Positions 1-10,555 are shown, numbered from the stretch's first letter. The stretch: 64,000 nt of DNA from Sepioteuthis lessoniana (GCA_963585895.1 OY757911.1:57433361-57497360), one strand, 5' to 3'. Numbers and translations are program-made. The notes: generated by a model from the letters alone, not told the origin.

Positions 1-80
1 AGATAATAGTCTGAATAGAGTAAGTGATAAAAATTACCAAGTTTCATTTGTGAAATTTAGACAAATGATGCCATGTTCAT

Positions 81-81
81 G

Positions 82-138
<57 letters not shown>

Positions 139-161
139 TGATAGATAGATAGATAGATAGA

Positions 162-236
<75 letters not shown>
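81..236. repeat. Compound microsatellite (TA)n-(TG)n-(GATA)n-(GT)n
   Basis: A TA run (about 81-101) is followed by TG repeats, then about six GATA/TAGA units (141-164), then a long GT run to about 236. This is ordinary simple-sequence DNA, and the first of many TA/TG blocks in the window. Confidence 0.95.
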
Positions 237-240
<4 letters not shown>

Positions 241-1995
241 TTGAAACCAACTCCAATAATGTATTGAGTTAAAAGATCAGATTAGGACATGCTTTTAATG
301 AATAAGGAAATCGACGGAAATAAATCTAAAGCCTCTTTATACAGAAAAAATTCCAATAAACCGTTCGTAATTAATGGACATTGAAACGTTGAGAGATATG
401 ATTTAAATGAGAGGAAAAGAGAAAAAAAAAATACGGGCCATCATGACCAATCTTAAAGTAATTCTCTTATAAGTTCAATCTTTCTTTGTCTACTTATGGA
501 CGGACGTTGCACAGTAACTTGTATAGCTTCTGTGTTGTTAGATGGACTTCAAGCAAGAGTCTTATACAAGACAGAGAAGTACATATTAGAATTTGTAACT
601 AAAAGCATTTAAATCAATCCCTACTATGTCAGACTCATGAGCGTTAAGTACCCAGATACGTATTCTTGTGAGTGTTTATGTACATAGGTAGGGAAATGTT
701 GGGTGATTCTCACCTCTAATCTTTGGATGATTCGACCATCTTAGTCAGCCTTGCACTGGCACTTAAACTTATATATAAATAATTTTTTCTGCAAAGTAGG
801 GAAAAATCCTTATGAAAAGAGAGAAACAGTCTCCTAGAACTGAAAATTACATGTACCATGCTGAAATAATACCAACGTGTTACAGTCAATAAGAGCTTTT
901 ACTATAAAATTTTGACTGCTATATCCCATCCACTGAATTTTTATATTAATCGTACATTTATAAAGGCCAAATTTTTTGTTAATCTTAAATTATTTTTTGA
1001 TTTAATAGAATTCGAATTAACTCCCAGGAAAATCATTTAAAAGGAAAATATCAGTGATTTTCTTGAATTCATTTTTAAATTTGCACACGGAACAAATCAT
1101 GAGCCCTCGATGAGTATGCGTTTTAATAAGATAGACGTTCGTTATTTTAGGAGCAACGAATGTATGACCATAGAAACAGTTGTTTTCTATAAATGTTCGT
1201 GAAAAAAGATTCTGATTTCCTCTCGACTATACGTCCATGGAAGTTAGCACCATATTGTTGTCCGCGCTACCTGAAAAAAGTCAAAGATAGAGCGAGCTTA
1301 AACTAGAATTGTTACATGATAAAGGTTGTATAGATATCTGAAATCAAAAATTCAACTGGTAATTCATTAATTCGAAGAGTCATGAAAAAACTAGTGTTGT
1401 GATTGGTAGAACTTGACCCATAGCTGACTCTTCTAGCAGTTATCGGGTTGATTGTTTCAGTCTTGGGAATTGGCAACTCAGATAAAGTATTTCAGATTTG
1501 CAGTAAGCAACGTAGAGAATTGACGGGTGCTTGAAATGGCAAATTCTTATGCTGCGTGGTTGTATGATAATTGAGGGAAACGAAGATGTCTAAAAAATAA
1601 AGTTGTTGTGTCTATTGATTTAAAACTGAAATGGACACAAATATTAACTCAAATAAACTTAAAGAACACCCAAACATTTCAGAGTGTCCGGCCAACTAGA
1701 CAATCATAAAAGGTTAGATAAGAAGAGAGATGAAAAGAAGAGGTATAAAACATTATGTTGATTTTATACCGTCACAGTACAGAATTACTTAAGGAATTCA
1801 CATAATACCGGCAATAGTTTGCTCTCTTCCTCCTCCTCCTCGCCCTCCACCTCCTAAGCTCTTTTACATCACACCTCACATTTTTTTAATATCCACTAAT
1901 AACCGACGATTTCTTTGAAAGTGTCGGTCGAGAGGTGCCTCAGATTTATTTTAGTCGATTCATTACTTATTATAAACGATGTCCTCATCCTTTTT
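237..1995. other. No recognisable gene or repeat
   Basis: This is AT-rich sequence without a long open frame. A short CT/CCT-rich patch lies at about 1822-1852. I see no splice-framed coding segment, no tRNA-like box A/B pair and no similarity to the repeat families recognised elsewhere in the window. Confidence 0.6.
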
Positions 1996-2030
1996 TTAAC
2001 TTTATATTATCATCATCATCATCATCATCA

Positions 2031-2657
2031 TCATGTCGCGCTGCTAGCACGGATATCCCTGACCCTCTCTCGACACTTCTCCCTATCATTCATCACCTCC
2101 GGCAGGTCTTCAGGGTTACATCCTGTGTCCTCACATAGTTGCTGTATGTAGGTTCGTGCTGGTCGTCCTGCTTTTGCACATCCATATGTGGGGGTCCACA
2201 GGAGTACATCGCTTATGAGCTCGTCCTTGCTTCTCCAGCAGTGTTCCGCTTGTCTGGTTCGTCTAACTTGTATAGCTTTCATGATGAGGGGCAAGTGTCC
2301 GTATAGTTGGTGTCTCGTGGGGTGTTGTCGCCAGGACTTGTTCAATACTGCTCTCAACATTCTTGTGTAATTTCCGTCTAGTTTCCTCTCCAGCCGCTTA
2401 GTTAGCGTCCATGTGGTGCATCCATATAGCAGTATCGACACAACCACAGCCTGGAAGAAACTGCGTTTCATTTTATCGGTTAGGTCCGACTTCCATATGA
2501 TTGAGAGCCCATCGATAGCTGTCCATGCCTTCGTCAGTCGTGTGTCGATGTCTTTTTCGGTTGATGAGACGCTACTACCTAGGTAGGTGAATTTGTCTAC
2601 TAGTTTCAGAGAGGCTCCGTCTAGTGTGGCAATGTTGCCCGTTCGGTTGTAACACAT
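2031..2657 (-). pseudogene. LINE RT thumb / C-terminal domain
   Basis: This open frame of 208 residues matches, nearly residue for residue, positions 169-376 of the 376-residue RT frame at 22896-24026 (differences such as N to R, A to V and P to L). Landmarks are KLVDKFTYLGSSVSSTEKD, LLYGCTTWTLTKRLERKLDG, a histidine/cysteine-rich HCWRSKDELISD segment and GRPARTYIQQLCEDTG. It ends at 2031, immediately beside the (ATG)n tail, showing almost no 3' UTR. It is the 3' part of LINE copy 1, not an independent gene. Confidence 0.9.
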
Positions 2658-3591
2658 ATATTCAGTTTTGTGTGCATTGACATGGAGGCCAATGCCAGCT
2701 GCGGCTCATTAAAGACTATGCAGTAGTGTCTCTGCTTGATTAGGCGTATTCGCCAGTAACGCCAACTCATCAGCTTAGTGCGCGTCCATGATTGTTTTTG
2801 CGAGGTACCTTTTGCTTCATCTCTTAGTCAGCTCGAAGCCATTTTCTCTGATTTTGTCGATCGAAGTCCTTGTAGTACTCCTGCAACAATGTCGAAGTAT
2901 TCCGTGTCTCCATCTGGTGATCGTACTTTCACTTTGGTGTTTCTGTAGAGAATCATTATCGCTGCTACGGTTTCTTTTGGTATGCCGTACGCTAGTAGGA
3001 TTTGCTCCATCTTCCCTCTGTGTATGGAATCGAAGGCCTTGGTAAAGTCGACAAATAGTAATGTCGCCTGAAGGTTTTTTGCCCGAATGCCTTCAAGGAT
3101 TCTACGGATGGTCAGTATTTGTGAAGTTGTGGATCTATTTCTCCGGAAGCCATTTTGGTTTTTCCTAAGAATGTTGTCTAAATGGGGTTCTATGCGGTTC
3201 GTAGTAGGGCATTGTAGATTTTGGCTGCTATGGATGTAAGTGTTATCCCTCGGTAGTTCTTGGCTAGTCCGAGGTCGCCTTTTTTAGAGAAAGGAAGGAT
3301 GCATCCCTTCGTCCATCTTTCTATCCTATTTTGTCTATAGACTGCGTTGCATTGCCGGAGCAGTATATCGTCGAATTGTCTAGTCTTCCACACTTCTGGG
3401 AGGATCTCGTCTAGCCCTGCAGCTTTCCTATTTTTAATTCTTCTGAGAACTGAGTCGAGTTCTTCTTTGGTGAAAGGACCTAGTTTAACGTCTAATTACT
3501 TACTGATAATTCTGGTGATCGGTTCATCCGTTATTTTCGGTGGGTTTCCTAGTAGATTTTTGAAATGCTGTTCCCACAGTTTTACTCTTTC
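2658..3591 (-). pseudogene. LINE reverse transcriptase fingers/palm (frameshifted, catalytic site lost)
   Basis: Fragments of the RT domain are spread over several frames. Positions 3393-3190 encode WTKGCILPFSKKGDLGLAKNYRGITL, the conserved start of the RT fingers. Positions 3010-2828 encode a YGIPKETVAAI...GVLQG segment corresponding to residues 41-81 of the intact copy at 22.9 kb. At 2870 the sequence jumps, losing about 52 bp that the other copy carries between two AGGA tetranucleotides. Downstream, the YADD active site reads stop-A-D-E: a TAA at 2777-2775, and the last aspartate changed to glutamate. Both lesions abolish RT activity. Confidence 0.8.
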
Positions 3592-4185
3592 TTATTGGCT
3601 TGCAGCTTTCAATTTTGCTTTGGCTGTGCTCTTCCTTCTACTTACTTCGTTTATATTTTGCAAGGCTATCCTGGATTGTCTATCTTCCACCGAGTCTCTA
3701 ATCTTATCTATCTGATTTTGTATGTATGCTGCCTGTTCTTTTAGATATATTCCTGTTAACTGATATTGTGCCTTTTCTAGTTTTCGGGCATTTGTGTTTG
3801 TTGGGTTCTTTCGATAGCTTTTGGAGGCAGTTTTCACGAGTGCACGTTTTTCTCTAACCGCTAGCGTTTCCCAAGGGACTCTATATTTAGTTCTAGGTTT
3901 TGTTGGAATACACTTTGCTGCCGCCTCAAGGTGTGCTTCTACAAAATTTTCATATTCATCATTCGGGGTACCTTTTTCTGCCTTCTCTTGTAGTGCTTCG
4001 AATCTGTTTCTTAATTCTAATGCATATTTGTCTCTAATATCTCTGTTGTTGAGTAGGGCCCAGTCATAGAGCTTGGTTGTCGCTTTTCGTGGGGCGTTTT
4101 TTCGTAGGCTTAGTCGTACTTTGGCCGTAACTATTCGATGATCGGAGGACACACCCTCGAAAGAGGAGTATGCCTCGCAATTCAT
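3592..4185 (-). pseudogene. LINE endonuclease end and charged linker before the RT (broken)
   Basis: This 197-residue frame starts with the end of the endonuclease domain: SSDHRIV at residues 13-19 holds the Asp-His pair of the AP-endonuclease fold. It continues into a lysine/glutamate-rich, probably helical linker that in this LINE type joins endonuclease to reverse transcriptase. It is separated from the upstream frame (4240-5079) by a frameshift and from the RT part by stops near 3590. I recognise it from its position and motif order. It is not a host gene. Confidence 0.8.
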
Positions 4186-4239
4186 CGCACTGTTTTTCCA
4201 TTTCCTGTTTAAAAGACGTAGTCTATTGGTGCTTTACTA

Positions 4240-5079
4240 TTATTCGGTCCATAGTTTCCCCTGCCTTTTTTGAAAGTTTGTATTGAGGCATGTTAATCTA
4301 TTTTCTATCATGAAATCAATTAGATGTTGTCCATTCCTGTTTGACGCGTTGTGTAGGCTGTATTTGTTGTTTCTGTTTTTCCCGATTTGTACATTCATAT
4401 CTCCGCCAATGACTAGCAGGTTGTGTTTCGGAATGCTACGTACGAGAGAGGATAGATCTTCGTAGAAGGTGACCATTTCGTTTTCTTCGCTAACATTGGT
4501 AGGGCTGTAGCAGGAGATAATTGTTGCTTTGGGGTTGCCATTAAACGTTGCGGCCATCATCCTAGGTTGTATTCTCTCAATACTGTTCAGTGTTTTTAAC
4601 GCTCTTGGTCCTATAAGCATTCCCACCCCTCCTACCGATGCATTGACAGAGTTTTTCCATGCCGATACAGTCACCAGCATCCATCCATTACCAGTTTCGT
4701 GATATTTGATAACTTCGGTGTGCGTGTATCGGTGCTCTTGTATGCAAATTACGTCTATCTTATGTTCTACGGCTGATACAGTTAGCTCTGATTGTTGACC
4801 TATTCTATTTAGGGTTCTAAAGTTAAATGTCGCTATCTGTATTGTTTGTTTGCATTTTAGTAGTTTTTGTTTGAGCTCTGTAGCTGATTTTTCGAACACT
4901 GAGGCCAGGGCTCCAACCTCAGCAGGACGCGCCCCTTTTTTACCCGCGCGAAGAGCGATGCGGTTTATGTATGTGGTTTGAGTACGAGTCATGGTTATCT
5001 TTCGATGGCTGTTTTTATTCTCATATATAGAAGCCACTCTTATAGATGAGCAGCAGTAGTTCCCCGATCGAACTGACAA
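4240..5079 (-). pseudogene. LINE AP-like endonuclease domain (N-terminal, broken)
   Basis: This open frame of 279 residues covers the endonuclease half of LINE copy 1. In LINEs this domain nicks target DNA to prime reverse transcription in the nucleus. Family landmarks visible are the N of the ATFNFRTLN segment (about residue 86), the catalytic glutamate in IQEHR (about 115), YSPT (about 191) and GGDMNV (D about 227, N about 229). The final SDH motif lies in the next frame (ORF 3592-4185, residues 14-16), so a frameshift separates it, near the run of T/A between 4185 and 4240. The likely original start is the Met at about residue 30 (MTRTQ), because the upstream residues look like translated leader. 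Without the SDH histidine in frame, this product would not be functional. Confidence 0.85.
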
Positions 5080-5262
5080 TCCTGAGCGTTAAGCTGCAGG
5101 ACTCACACGTACATCATGCTGCTTCCCATGTGTACGTAGTTAAAGTCCAGGACTGCTGTATGTTTAGATTCAAAGAAATTTTAGGGTATATTTCATCCTA
5201 TCATCCGATTCCGGCCCTAATAGGTTTTTATTTTATAGGTAGAATTCGATTTATGACTTCGG

Positions 5263-5872
5263 TTGCTTTTTTTTTTTTTTTTTTTTACTGCTATGAGGGT
5301 GTGCAATTAGACTTCTAAGCTTTAGAAAAAGTTCTATTTGCCCTGTATACTAAAGCATCCAACCAGGGTCGTTATACTTTTTTTCTTTTTTTTTTTACTG
5401 TTAAATATGTCGACATAAATGAGGAATATAGTGTATTTCATATAAGAACACAATATAGTAGAGACGTAAGAAATAATTATTTTAAATCAAATATGTGCAT
5501 TTTTAAATGAACAGTTTAGTAGAATAAATTTACTGACCTCTGTGAAAAAACTTCTGGAAACAGAATCACTTCCAACGTATGCATACTATTTTAACAAATG
5601 CTCGATTGAATTATTACTAATTTTACTGCCATTTATATTAAAATTCCACTCCTATATCATGGTCATCTAGTGGGGTGGACAGAGAGTGAGAGAGAGAGAG
5701 AGAGAAAGAAAGAGAGAGGAGGAGTCAACTTTCTTTTATATATATATATATATATATATGGGTGTGTGTGTGTGTGTGTGTAAAGCACTAAGTTTGTTTT
5801 CTATTGATATTAAGCATGGGAACTACACGATAATGTCATGAGCTAATTTTAATAAATTCTGAAAACAAAAGC
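5263..5872. repeat. Poly(T) tracts and microsatellites, no gene
   Basis: A T run of about 20 (5267-5286) abuts the 5' end of LINE copy 1, and a second T-rich run sits at 5380-5395. A GA tract (about 5683-5717), a TA tract (5738-5759) and a GT tract (5762-5780) follow. I see nothing coding. Confidence 0.7.
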
Positions 5873-6146
5873 GCACAAAACAACAGCTGTATGGACACTT
5901 ACCCAACCCCATCCAAGGAAGACGAATAAGACAAGCAGGACACTATTGCAATAGCAAAGACGTTCTTCTATAAACCCGTTCACGTTATTCATGCCAGTAT
6001 AGGCTGACCAACAAGAACTTATTTACATCAGCTCTGATTTGACACAGGATCTCGTTTGGAAGACATAGCAGGAGCGATGGATGGTATGAATGGATTGAGA
6101 GAGATTTAGGGAAACCCATACTGTCCGCACGACTTGATAAGGATGA
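5873..6146 (+). mobile_element. Old 3' fragment of the (ATG)n-tailed LINE
   Basis: Translation gives a degraded version of the LINE C-terminus: QQLYGHLPNPIQGRRIRQAG, then HRISFGRH and a DGWYEW-like segment, with several stops. It corresponds to about residues 282-370 of the intact copy at 22.9 kb. It ends in GATAAGGATGATTA, a decayed form of the ATG tail. The DNA transposon at 6150 inserted directly at this end. Confidence 0.65.
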
Positions 6147-6149
6147 TTA

Positions 6150-6262
6150 CACTGGTTTAGAAATTGAGGCAAGCACAAAAATACCCGTTTTTACCTAATT
6201 TGAGAGTGCTGATTTCAAATTTGAAATCCGTTTTTACTCATCACCTCTAGTTTTTTAGATAT
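6150..6262 (+). repeat. Left terminal inverted repeat of transposon copy 1
   Basis: It starts CACTGGTTTA and carries TGAGGCAAGC (from 6165), ACCTAATTTG and CATCACCTCTAGTTTTTTAG. The reverse complement of 8166-8296 shows the same blocks in the same order. The match is imperfect with small gaps. Confidence 0.8.
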
Positions 6263-6605
6263 GTATAGTGTGTATTTTGTGCATATACGGTACATAAAGG
6301 CGTATATGAATTCAGGATTAATTCTAATATTGTGAGACTTATGGCACTTTTTTTTTTAGTCATTATGCACTAAATGTAAGTAATAGCATTACATTATATA
6401 TATATATATATATATATATATCAAGACGAATTTTGACAGTTAAGGCAGCAGGTCTCAATCCACACTCTGGCAGTTATTGGAAGAGGTGGTCTCGCAGGCT
6501 GCGCAGAAGGTTGGTGTCCCTCAACTATCATGTTACACATCTTTTGGGTTACTAAATATTAGTATTACATTTTCAAATGCACATTTAATGTTCAACTTTG
6601 CTTTC

Positions 6606-8071
6606 AACTTTGCAGTCCCGATGGCGTGGAGAAAGCCGCGAAACAATGCAGTTGATTGTTATTTTTGTTTAACTAATATAACTGGTTTCAATGCATCTTC
6701 TTGGAAAAGGATCAAATATCCCAACCTTCGATTTGCTATGAGACCCGATCCCCATTCAGTTGATCTTCCTGTACCCACACCTCGAGTAAATAAGGATCTT
6801 CTTTCCTCATCAGATGAAAAAATGCCTTCAATAGAGGATTCTGCCGAGTCAATATTTTTGGAAGATATTGAGTCTACATATTCAGGAACAAGTGGCAATG
6901 AGACACACTGGATCACGCAAGAAGACCTGAATGATCTTGCTTGTGATTTGTGTCTGTCAAAACAGCAGTCAGAGCTCTTGGCTTCTTGGCTTAAACAGTG
7001 GAACCTAGTCCAGGAAGATGTAAGGATCACCAGTTTCAGGAATCGGAACAAAGACCTTGCTTCCTTTTTCGACATGGAAAACAAGTTGTGCTATTGCACA
7101 AACATAACTGGCTTGTTTACGTCCCTTGGTTTGCCACATAATCCTTCAGTCTGGCGTCTTTTCTGAGACTCCTCTAAGCGATGTCTCAAGGGTGTTTTTC
7201 TGCACAACAGGAATAAATATCCCAGCATTCCCATTGCACACTCTGTCCACCTGAAGGAGTCCTATGACAATATGGAGCTACTTTTAGAAGCTATTAAGTA
7301 CAGCGAGTACCAATGGAGTCTGTGTGGGGAACTCAATGTCATTGGTTTTCTTATGGGTATGCAAGCGGGCTTCACAAAGTACTGTTGCTTTCTCTCTCTC
7401 TCTGGGATAGTCGAGCTGTATCCCAGCCTTACAAGCAGAAAGATTGGGGGTCTAGAAACACTTTTGTTCCTGGCGAACACAGCATCAAGGAGAATCCTCT
7501 GGTGGACATGAATAAGGTGCTTCTTCCTCCTCTTCACATTAAGCTTGGCTTGATGAAGAATTTCGTGAAGGCGTTGCACAAAAATGGTGCTGCCTTCCAA
7601 CACTTGTCTACTGTGTTCCCAGGTCTTAGTGCTGCTAAGCTCAAAGAGAGCATCTTTCTCGGACCTGAGGTCCGAGAAGTGCTGAAGGATACTGATTTTG
7701 AGGAGCTTCTTAACTTAAAGGAACTGAGAGCATGGGAAGCATTCAAGTCAGTCTGTAGTGGCTTCCTTGGTAACACACGCGTACCAGATTATCAAGCCTG
7801 TATTGAGAAGTTGCAAAAGTCTTACGAGGATATGGGGTGCCGAATGTCACTCAAGATTTATTTTCTCCATTTCCACCTCACATTCTTCCCGCTAAACCTT
7901 GGAGCAGTGAGTGATGAGCATGGAGAAAGATTCCATCAAGATATTACGACGATCGAGAGCAACTATCAAGACATATGGAACCGTGGAATGATGGGAGACT
8001 TCTGCTGGATGCTCTTGCGTGACATCCCGGAGGCAAAATACACCAGATATTCTAAGAAAACACACTTTTGA
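6606..8071 (+). pseudogene. Transposase-like gene of the CACTGG transposon, copy 1 (broken)
   Basis: The reading starts at FNFAVPMAWRKP and continues through CYFCLTNITGF (a CxxC pair), an acidic serine-rich stretch, YCTNITGLFTSLGLPHN and WRLF. A TGA stop at about 7164 follows. The frame then resumes through SIPIAHSVHLKESYDNMELLLEAI and CGELNVIGFLMGMQAGFTKY. A 2-bp surplus in a CTCTCT run at about 7390-7403 shifts the frame. After it come PPLHIKLGLMKNFVKAL, GPEVREVLKD, MSLKIYFLHFH and GERFHQDI, ending at 8071. I know this as a recurrent multicopy uncharacterised protein family in invertebrate genomes. Placement between TIRs argues that it is a transposase. The region before FNFAVP that copy 2 has (about 270 bp with extra CxxC pairs) is deleted here. 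Confidence 0.75.
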
Positions 8072-8165
8072 CTGTCTTCTTAATGTATCCTGTTTTATCT
8101 GTTATAAGCTGCTACAACTCTCGAAATATGCACGTATATTCTCATTTTATACTAAAATGAGACTA

Positions 8166-8296
8166 TTTAAAAGACAGAAAACTAGAGGTGATATAGCAAA
8201 ACTATTTATAAATTTGAATTCAGCAGACCCAAATTAACAAAAGACACCTATCCCCATTCTTGCCTCAGACCAAAATCTTATTTTTGTAAACCAGTG
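8166..8296 (-). repeat. Right terminal inverted repeat of transposon copy 1
   Basis: It carries AAAACTAGAGGTGATA, AAATTTGAATTCAGCA, CAAATTAACAAAAG, CTTGCCTCA and terminal CCAGTG. These are the reverse complement of the left-end blocks. TTA follows at 8297-8299. Confidence 0.8.
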
Positions 8297-8398
8297 TTAT
8301 CATTCTAAAACTGCTTATCAAATTGTACCGTTTGCTGATGAAAACATATTAACAATTATTTAGTTTCCATATGCAAATTATTTTAGCTTGAAAACGTA

Positions 8399-8434
8399 TT
8401 ATATATATATATATATATATACAGAAACACACAC
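8399..8434. repeat. (TA)n tract next to a LINE tail
   Basis: About eleven TA units are followed by CAGAAACACACAC and the LINE tail beginning ATCATCATCATC. Simple sequence. Confidence 0.9.
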
Positions 8435-8894
8435 ATCATCATCATCATCATATCGCGCTGGTAGCACGGATATCCCTGACCCTCTCTCGCCACTCCTCCC
8501 TATCGTTCATCGCCCTAGGTAGGTCTTCAGGATAACATCATGTATCATCACATAGCTGCTGAATGTACGTTCGAGCTGGTCGTCCTGCTTTTGCGCGGCC
8601 ATGTGTGGGGATCCATAAGAGTACATCTCTTATGAGTTCATCTCTGCTTCTCCAGCAGTGTCCTGCATGTCTGGTTCGTCTAACTTGAATAGTTTTCGTG
8701 ATAGGGGGCAGGTGGCCGTACAGTTGGTGTCTTGTGGGGTGTTGCTGCCAGGACTTGTTCAGGATTGCACGCAGCATTCTTGTGTAATTGCCATCTAGCT
8801 TCTTCTCCAGTCGTTTTGTTAGCGTCCATATAGTGCATCCATATAGCAGTATCGATGTGACCGCTGCCTGGAAGAAACTGCGTTTCATTTTGAA
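8435..8894 (-). mobile_element. 5'-truncated LINE copy with (ATG)n tail, copy 2
   Basis: On the minus strand, the match to the LINE C-terminus starts abruptly at KMKRSFFQAAV (8894). It then reads SILLYGCTIWTLTKRLEKKLDG, SWQQHPTRHQLYGHLPPITKTIQVRRTRHAGHC and GRPARTYIQQLCDDT, then shifts frame before the end. The tail at 8452-8435 is again an ATG-type repeat. The truncation point, where the plus strand changes from LINE sequence to GAAAAAAATGAAAC, is a clean 5' truncation of the kind left by incomplete target-primed reverse transcription. Confidence 0.85.
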
Positions 8895-9960
8895 AAAAAT
8901 GAAACACACTCAGCTATACATTAATGTGTTCCCACTTTCCTTTTTCCATATTAAATGTTATTATTCTTCGTCATTTTCTCTGTCACTTTTGTTAACGAAC
9001 AAAACATCGTCTTCATACACGGTGACGAATAATTCCGTGCGCAAGAAAAAAAAAGAACTGTCTTCAAACGAATATCTCTTAAAGTCACTCGTTTTAATCT
9101 GATTGCTACTACCCATATCTTTTTATTAAACTCCTCAACTAACGACCTCAATCATACAATAGAATACCTTTCCAGAAAACTCAGATTAGCACGAATACTA
9201 ATCTCGGCACAAGTCCATATCCTCACATGTATCTTTTCATTGTTAACTACTTACATTACTGATAATCCACCATCTTATGAGTGGTAATTTTCAAAGAAAG
9301 AAATAACCTTCATATACGCTACTGTTTTAGCAATACACACACAATAGTTTTCAGAGGACATTATATGCTTTTATATATATGAGGCAAAGTATCTATCGTT
9401 AATGAGAGAGTTGCTTTTTCATAGTAAATGCGCATGTCAGAGAAAGGGCTATGTAATCAGGTAATCCAACATTTTAATGTGTTGAATGCTGCCAAAGAAA
9501 GATGAATGACTTTTAGAGTGACATGATTATATCTGGGATAAATAAATTTCGGGAGGATGACGAGAAGAGAAAGATCACTAGCATCCGTTCAGACATTATG
9601 GTTAAGAATTATCAATGCGACAAATGAACATCGGTGTTCTTGCCAAGTACACGTCGACACAAGGGCTACTGCGGCACGATTTTGAGATAGTTTTAATCAA
9701 GGCTAAGAAAGGAATGAGTCACAATACAGAATATCGATTTCACTGACGCATATGGAGTAGGAACGACACAGGCAGATTACTGTACCAATGCTAACCAATA
9801 TATATTGATTACAGTACATCAGAAATGAAACTTGTATCAATGGAAGAAGATCCTTTGATTCAATGTAAATCGCTTTCTCCCAAATAAGAAGGTTCACTAT
9901 GTAAACCTGGTTATTCTGAGAAATCGAATACATCTAAATGTACTTGAGGAAAAGCTTAAG
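8895..9960. other. No recognisable gene or repeat
   Basis: AT-rich sequence, with only short frames in all registers. I see nothing that I can place. Confidence 0.5.
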
Positions 9961-9961
9961 C

Positions 9962-10165
9962 CAGACAAGGCATTGAGATGGTTTGGGCACCGGAGTTTTG
10001 TACTTCAAAATTGAATGTCAAAGAGACCTTATACCCTTAGAAAAATAATGAATCCGACTATTCTCCATCCATCTATGTATAAATAGTAGAGAGGACTGGT
10101 CTCTCTATATTTGTTATGGCAACTGATCTGGGAGAAAGAAAACCCTGAATTCAAACCACTTATCA
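9962..10165 (+). mobile_element. SINE fragment, family S1
   Basis: It carries ATACCCTTAGAAAAATAATG, CTATGTATAAATAGTAGAGA and GGGAGAAAGAAAACCCTGAA in the same order as the better copy at 16196-16485. It is older and shorter than that copy. The tRNA-like head is not clear here. Confidence 0.6.
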
Positions 10166-10239
10166 AGGCATACCGACAACACAGATTTCTTTGTCTTTCT
10201 CTCTTTTTCTCTCGTCATCCTTCACTATCAGCAATAGCA

Positions 10240-10550
10240 TGTGATACGTTTACTCGACGAAATCCAGTGTTAAATCCAGAGTTAATTAATATAAGTATCA
10301 GCTCATCGGCCAACACCATATATCCATGTTTCAAAGTCCCAAGGAAAACATCACTTATGAATTCGTCCATACTTCTACAACATTGTCGAGCATAGTTTGC
10401 CTGTCTTTCAAGCAAAAATTGAGTTATGGGAGTTAAATGATCGTACAATTACTGTTTTCTGGAATTCGTCCATAACTGCTGGCAACATCATGGGGTAGTC
10501 CCTATCTAGATTTTTCTTCAAGGGCATCCTTATAGTCCAAGTGGCGTAAT
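10240..10550 (-). mobile_element. Highly diverged fragment of the (ATG)n-tailed LINE
   Basis: Minus-strand translation gives YDYATWTIRMPLKKNLDRDY, then MYDHLTPITQFLLERQANYA, then SMDEFISDVFLGTLKHG. These line up with YGCTTWTLTKRLERRLDGNY, LYGHLPPITKTIQVRRTRHA and SKDELISDVLLWTPAHG of the intact copy at 22.9 kb. Stops and gaps show it is an old relic. Confidence 0.65.
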
Positions 10551-10555
10551 CATAT

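Larger units (their letters stand above)
2008..5262 (-). mobile_element. Near full-length dead LINE (endonuclease + RT, (ATG)n tail), copy 1
   Basis: This is a non-LTR retrotransposon on the minus strand. Read in its own direction it has a short 5' leader (about 5262-5080), an apurinic-type endonuclease, a linker, a reverse transcriptase and a C-terminal domain. The protein ends at 2031 and runs straight into an (ATG)n tract at 2034-2008, in place of poly(A). Short-repeat 3' tails are typical of RTE-like LINEs, but I assign the clade only tentatively. The copy is inactive: there is a frameshift between 4240 and 4185, a stop inside the YADD motif at 2777-2775, and a deletion of about 52 bp at 2870 relative to the copy at 22.9-24.0 kb. 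Bounds are by similarity; no target duplication was found. Confidence 0.85.
6150..8296 (+). mobile_element. DNA transposon with CACTGG termini and TTA target duplication, copy 1
   Basis: The element begins CACTGGTTTAG and ends GTAAACCAGTG, flanked on both sides by TTA (6147-6149 and 8297-8299). The terminal inverted repeats are imperfect and run well over 100 bp. Both contain, in inverted orientation, TGAGGCAAG, AATTTG, TTCAAATTT and CACCTCTAGTTTT blocks (6150-6262 against 8166-8296). Termini of CACTR type with a 3-bp duplication are known for the CACTA/Mirage/Chapaev supergroup of cut-and-paste transposons. The assignment rests on the ends only, since I could not compare the transposase. The interior holds a broken transposase-like gene and a (TA)n tract at 6395-6421. 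A second copy lies at 57492-60642. Confidence 0.8.

Noticed and set aside
2031-2657. Independent host gene similar to craniofacial development protein
   Set aside because: Database names of that kind come from LINE endonuclease/RT relics. Here the frame lies within a LINE with endonuclease, RT and an ATG tail.
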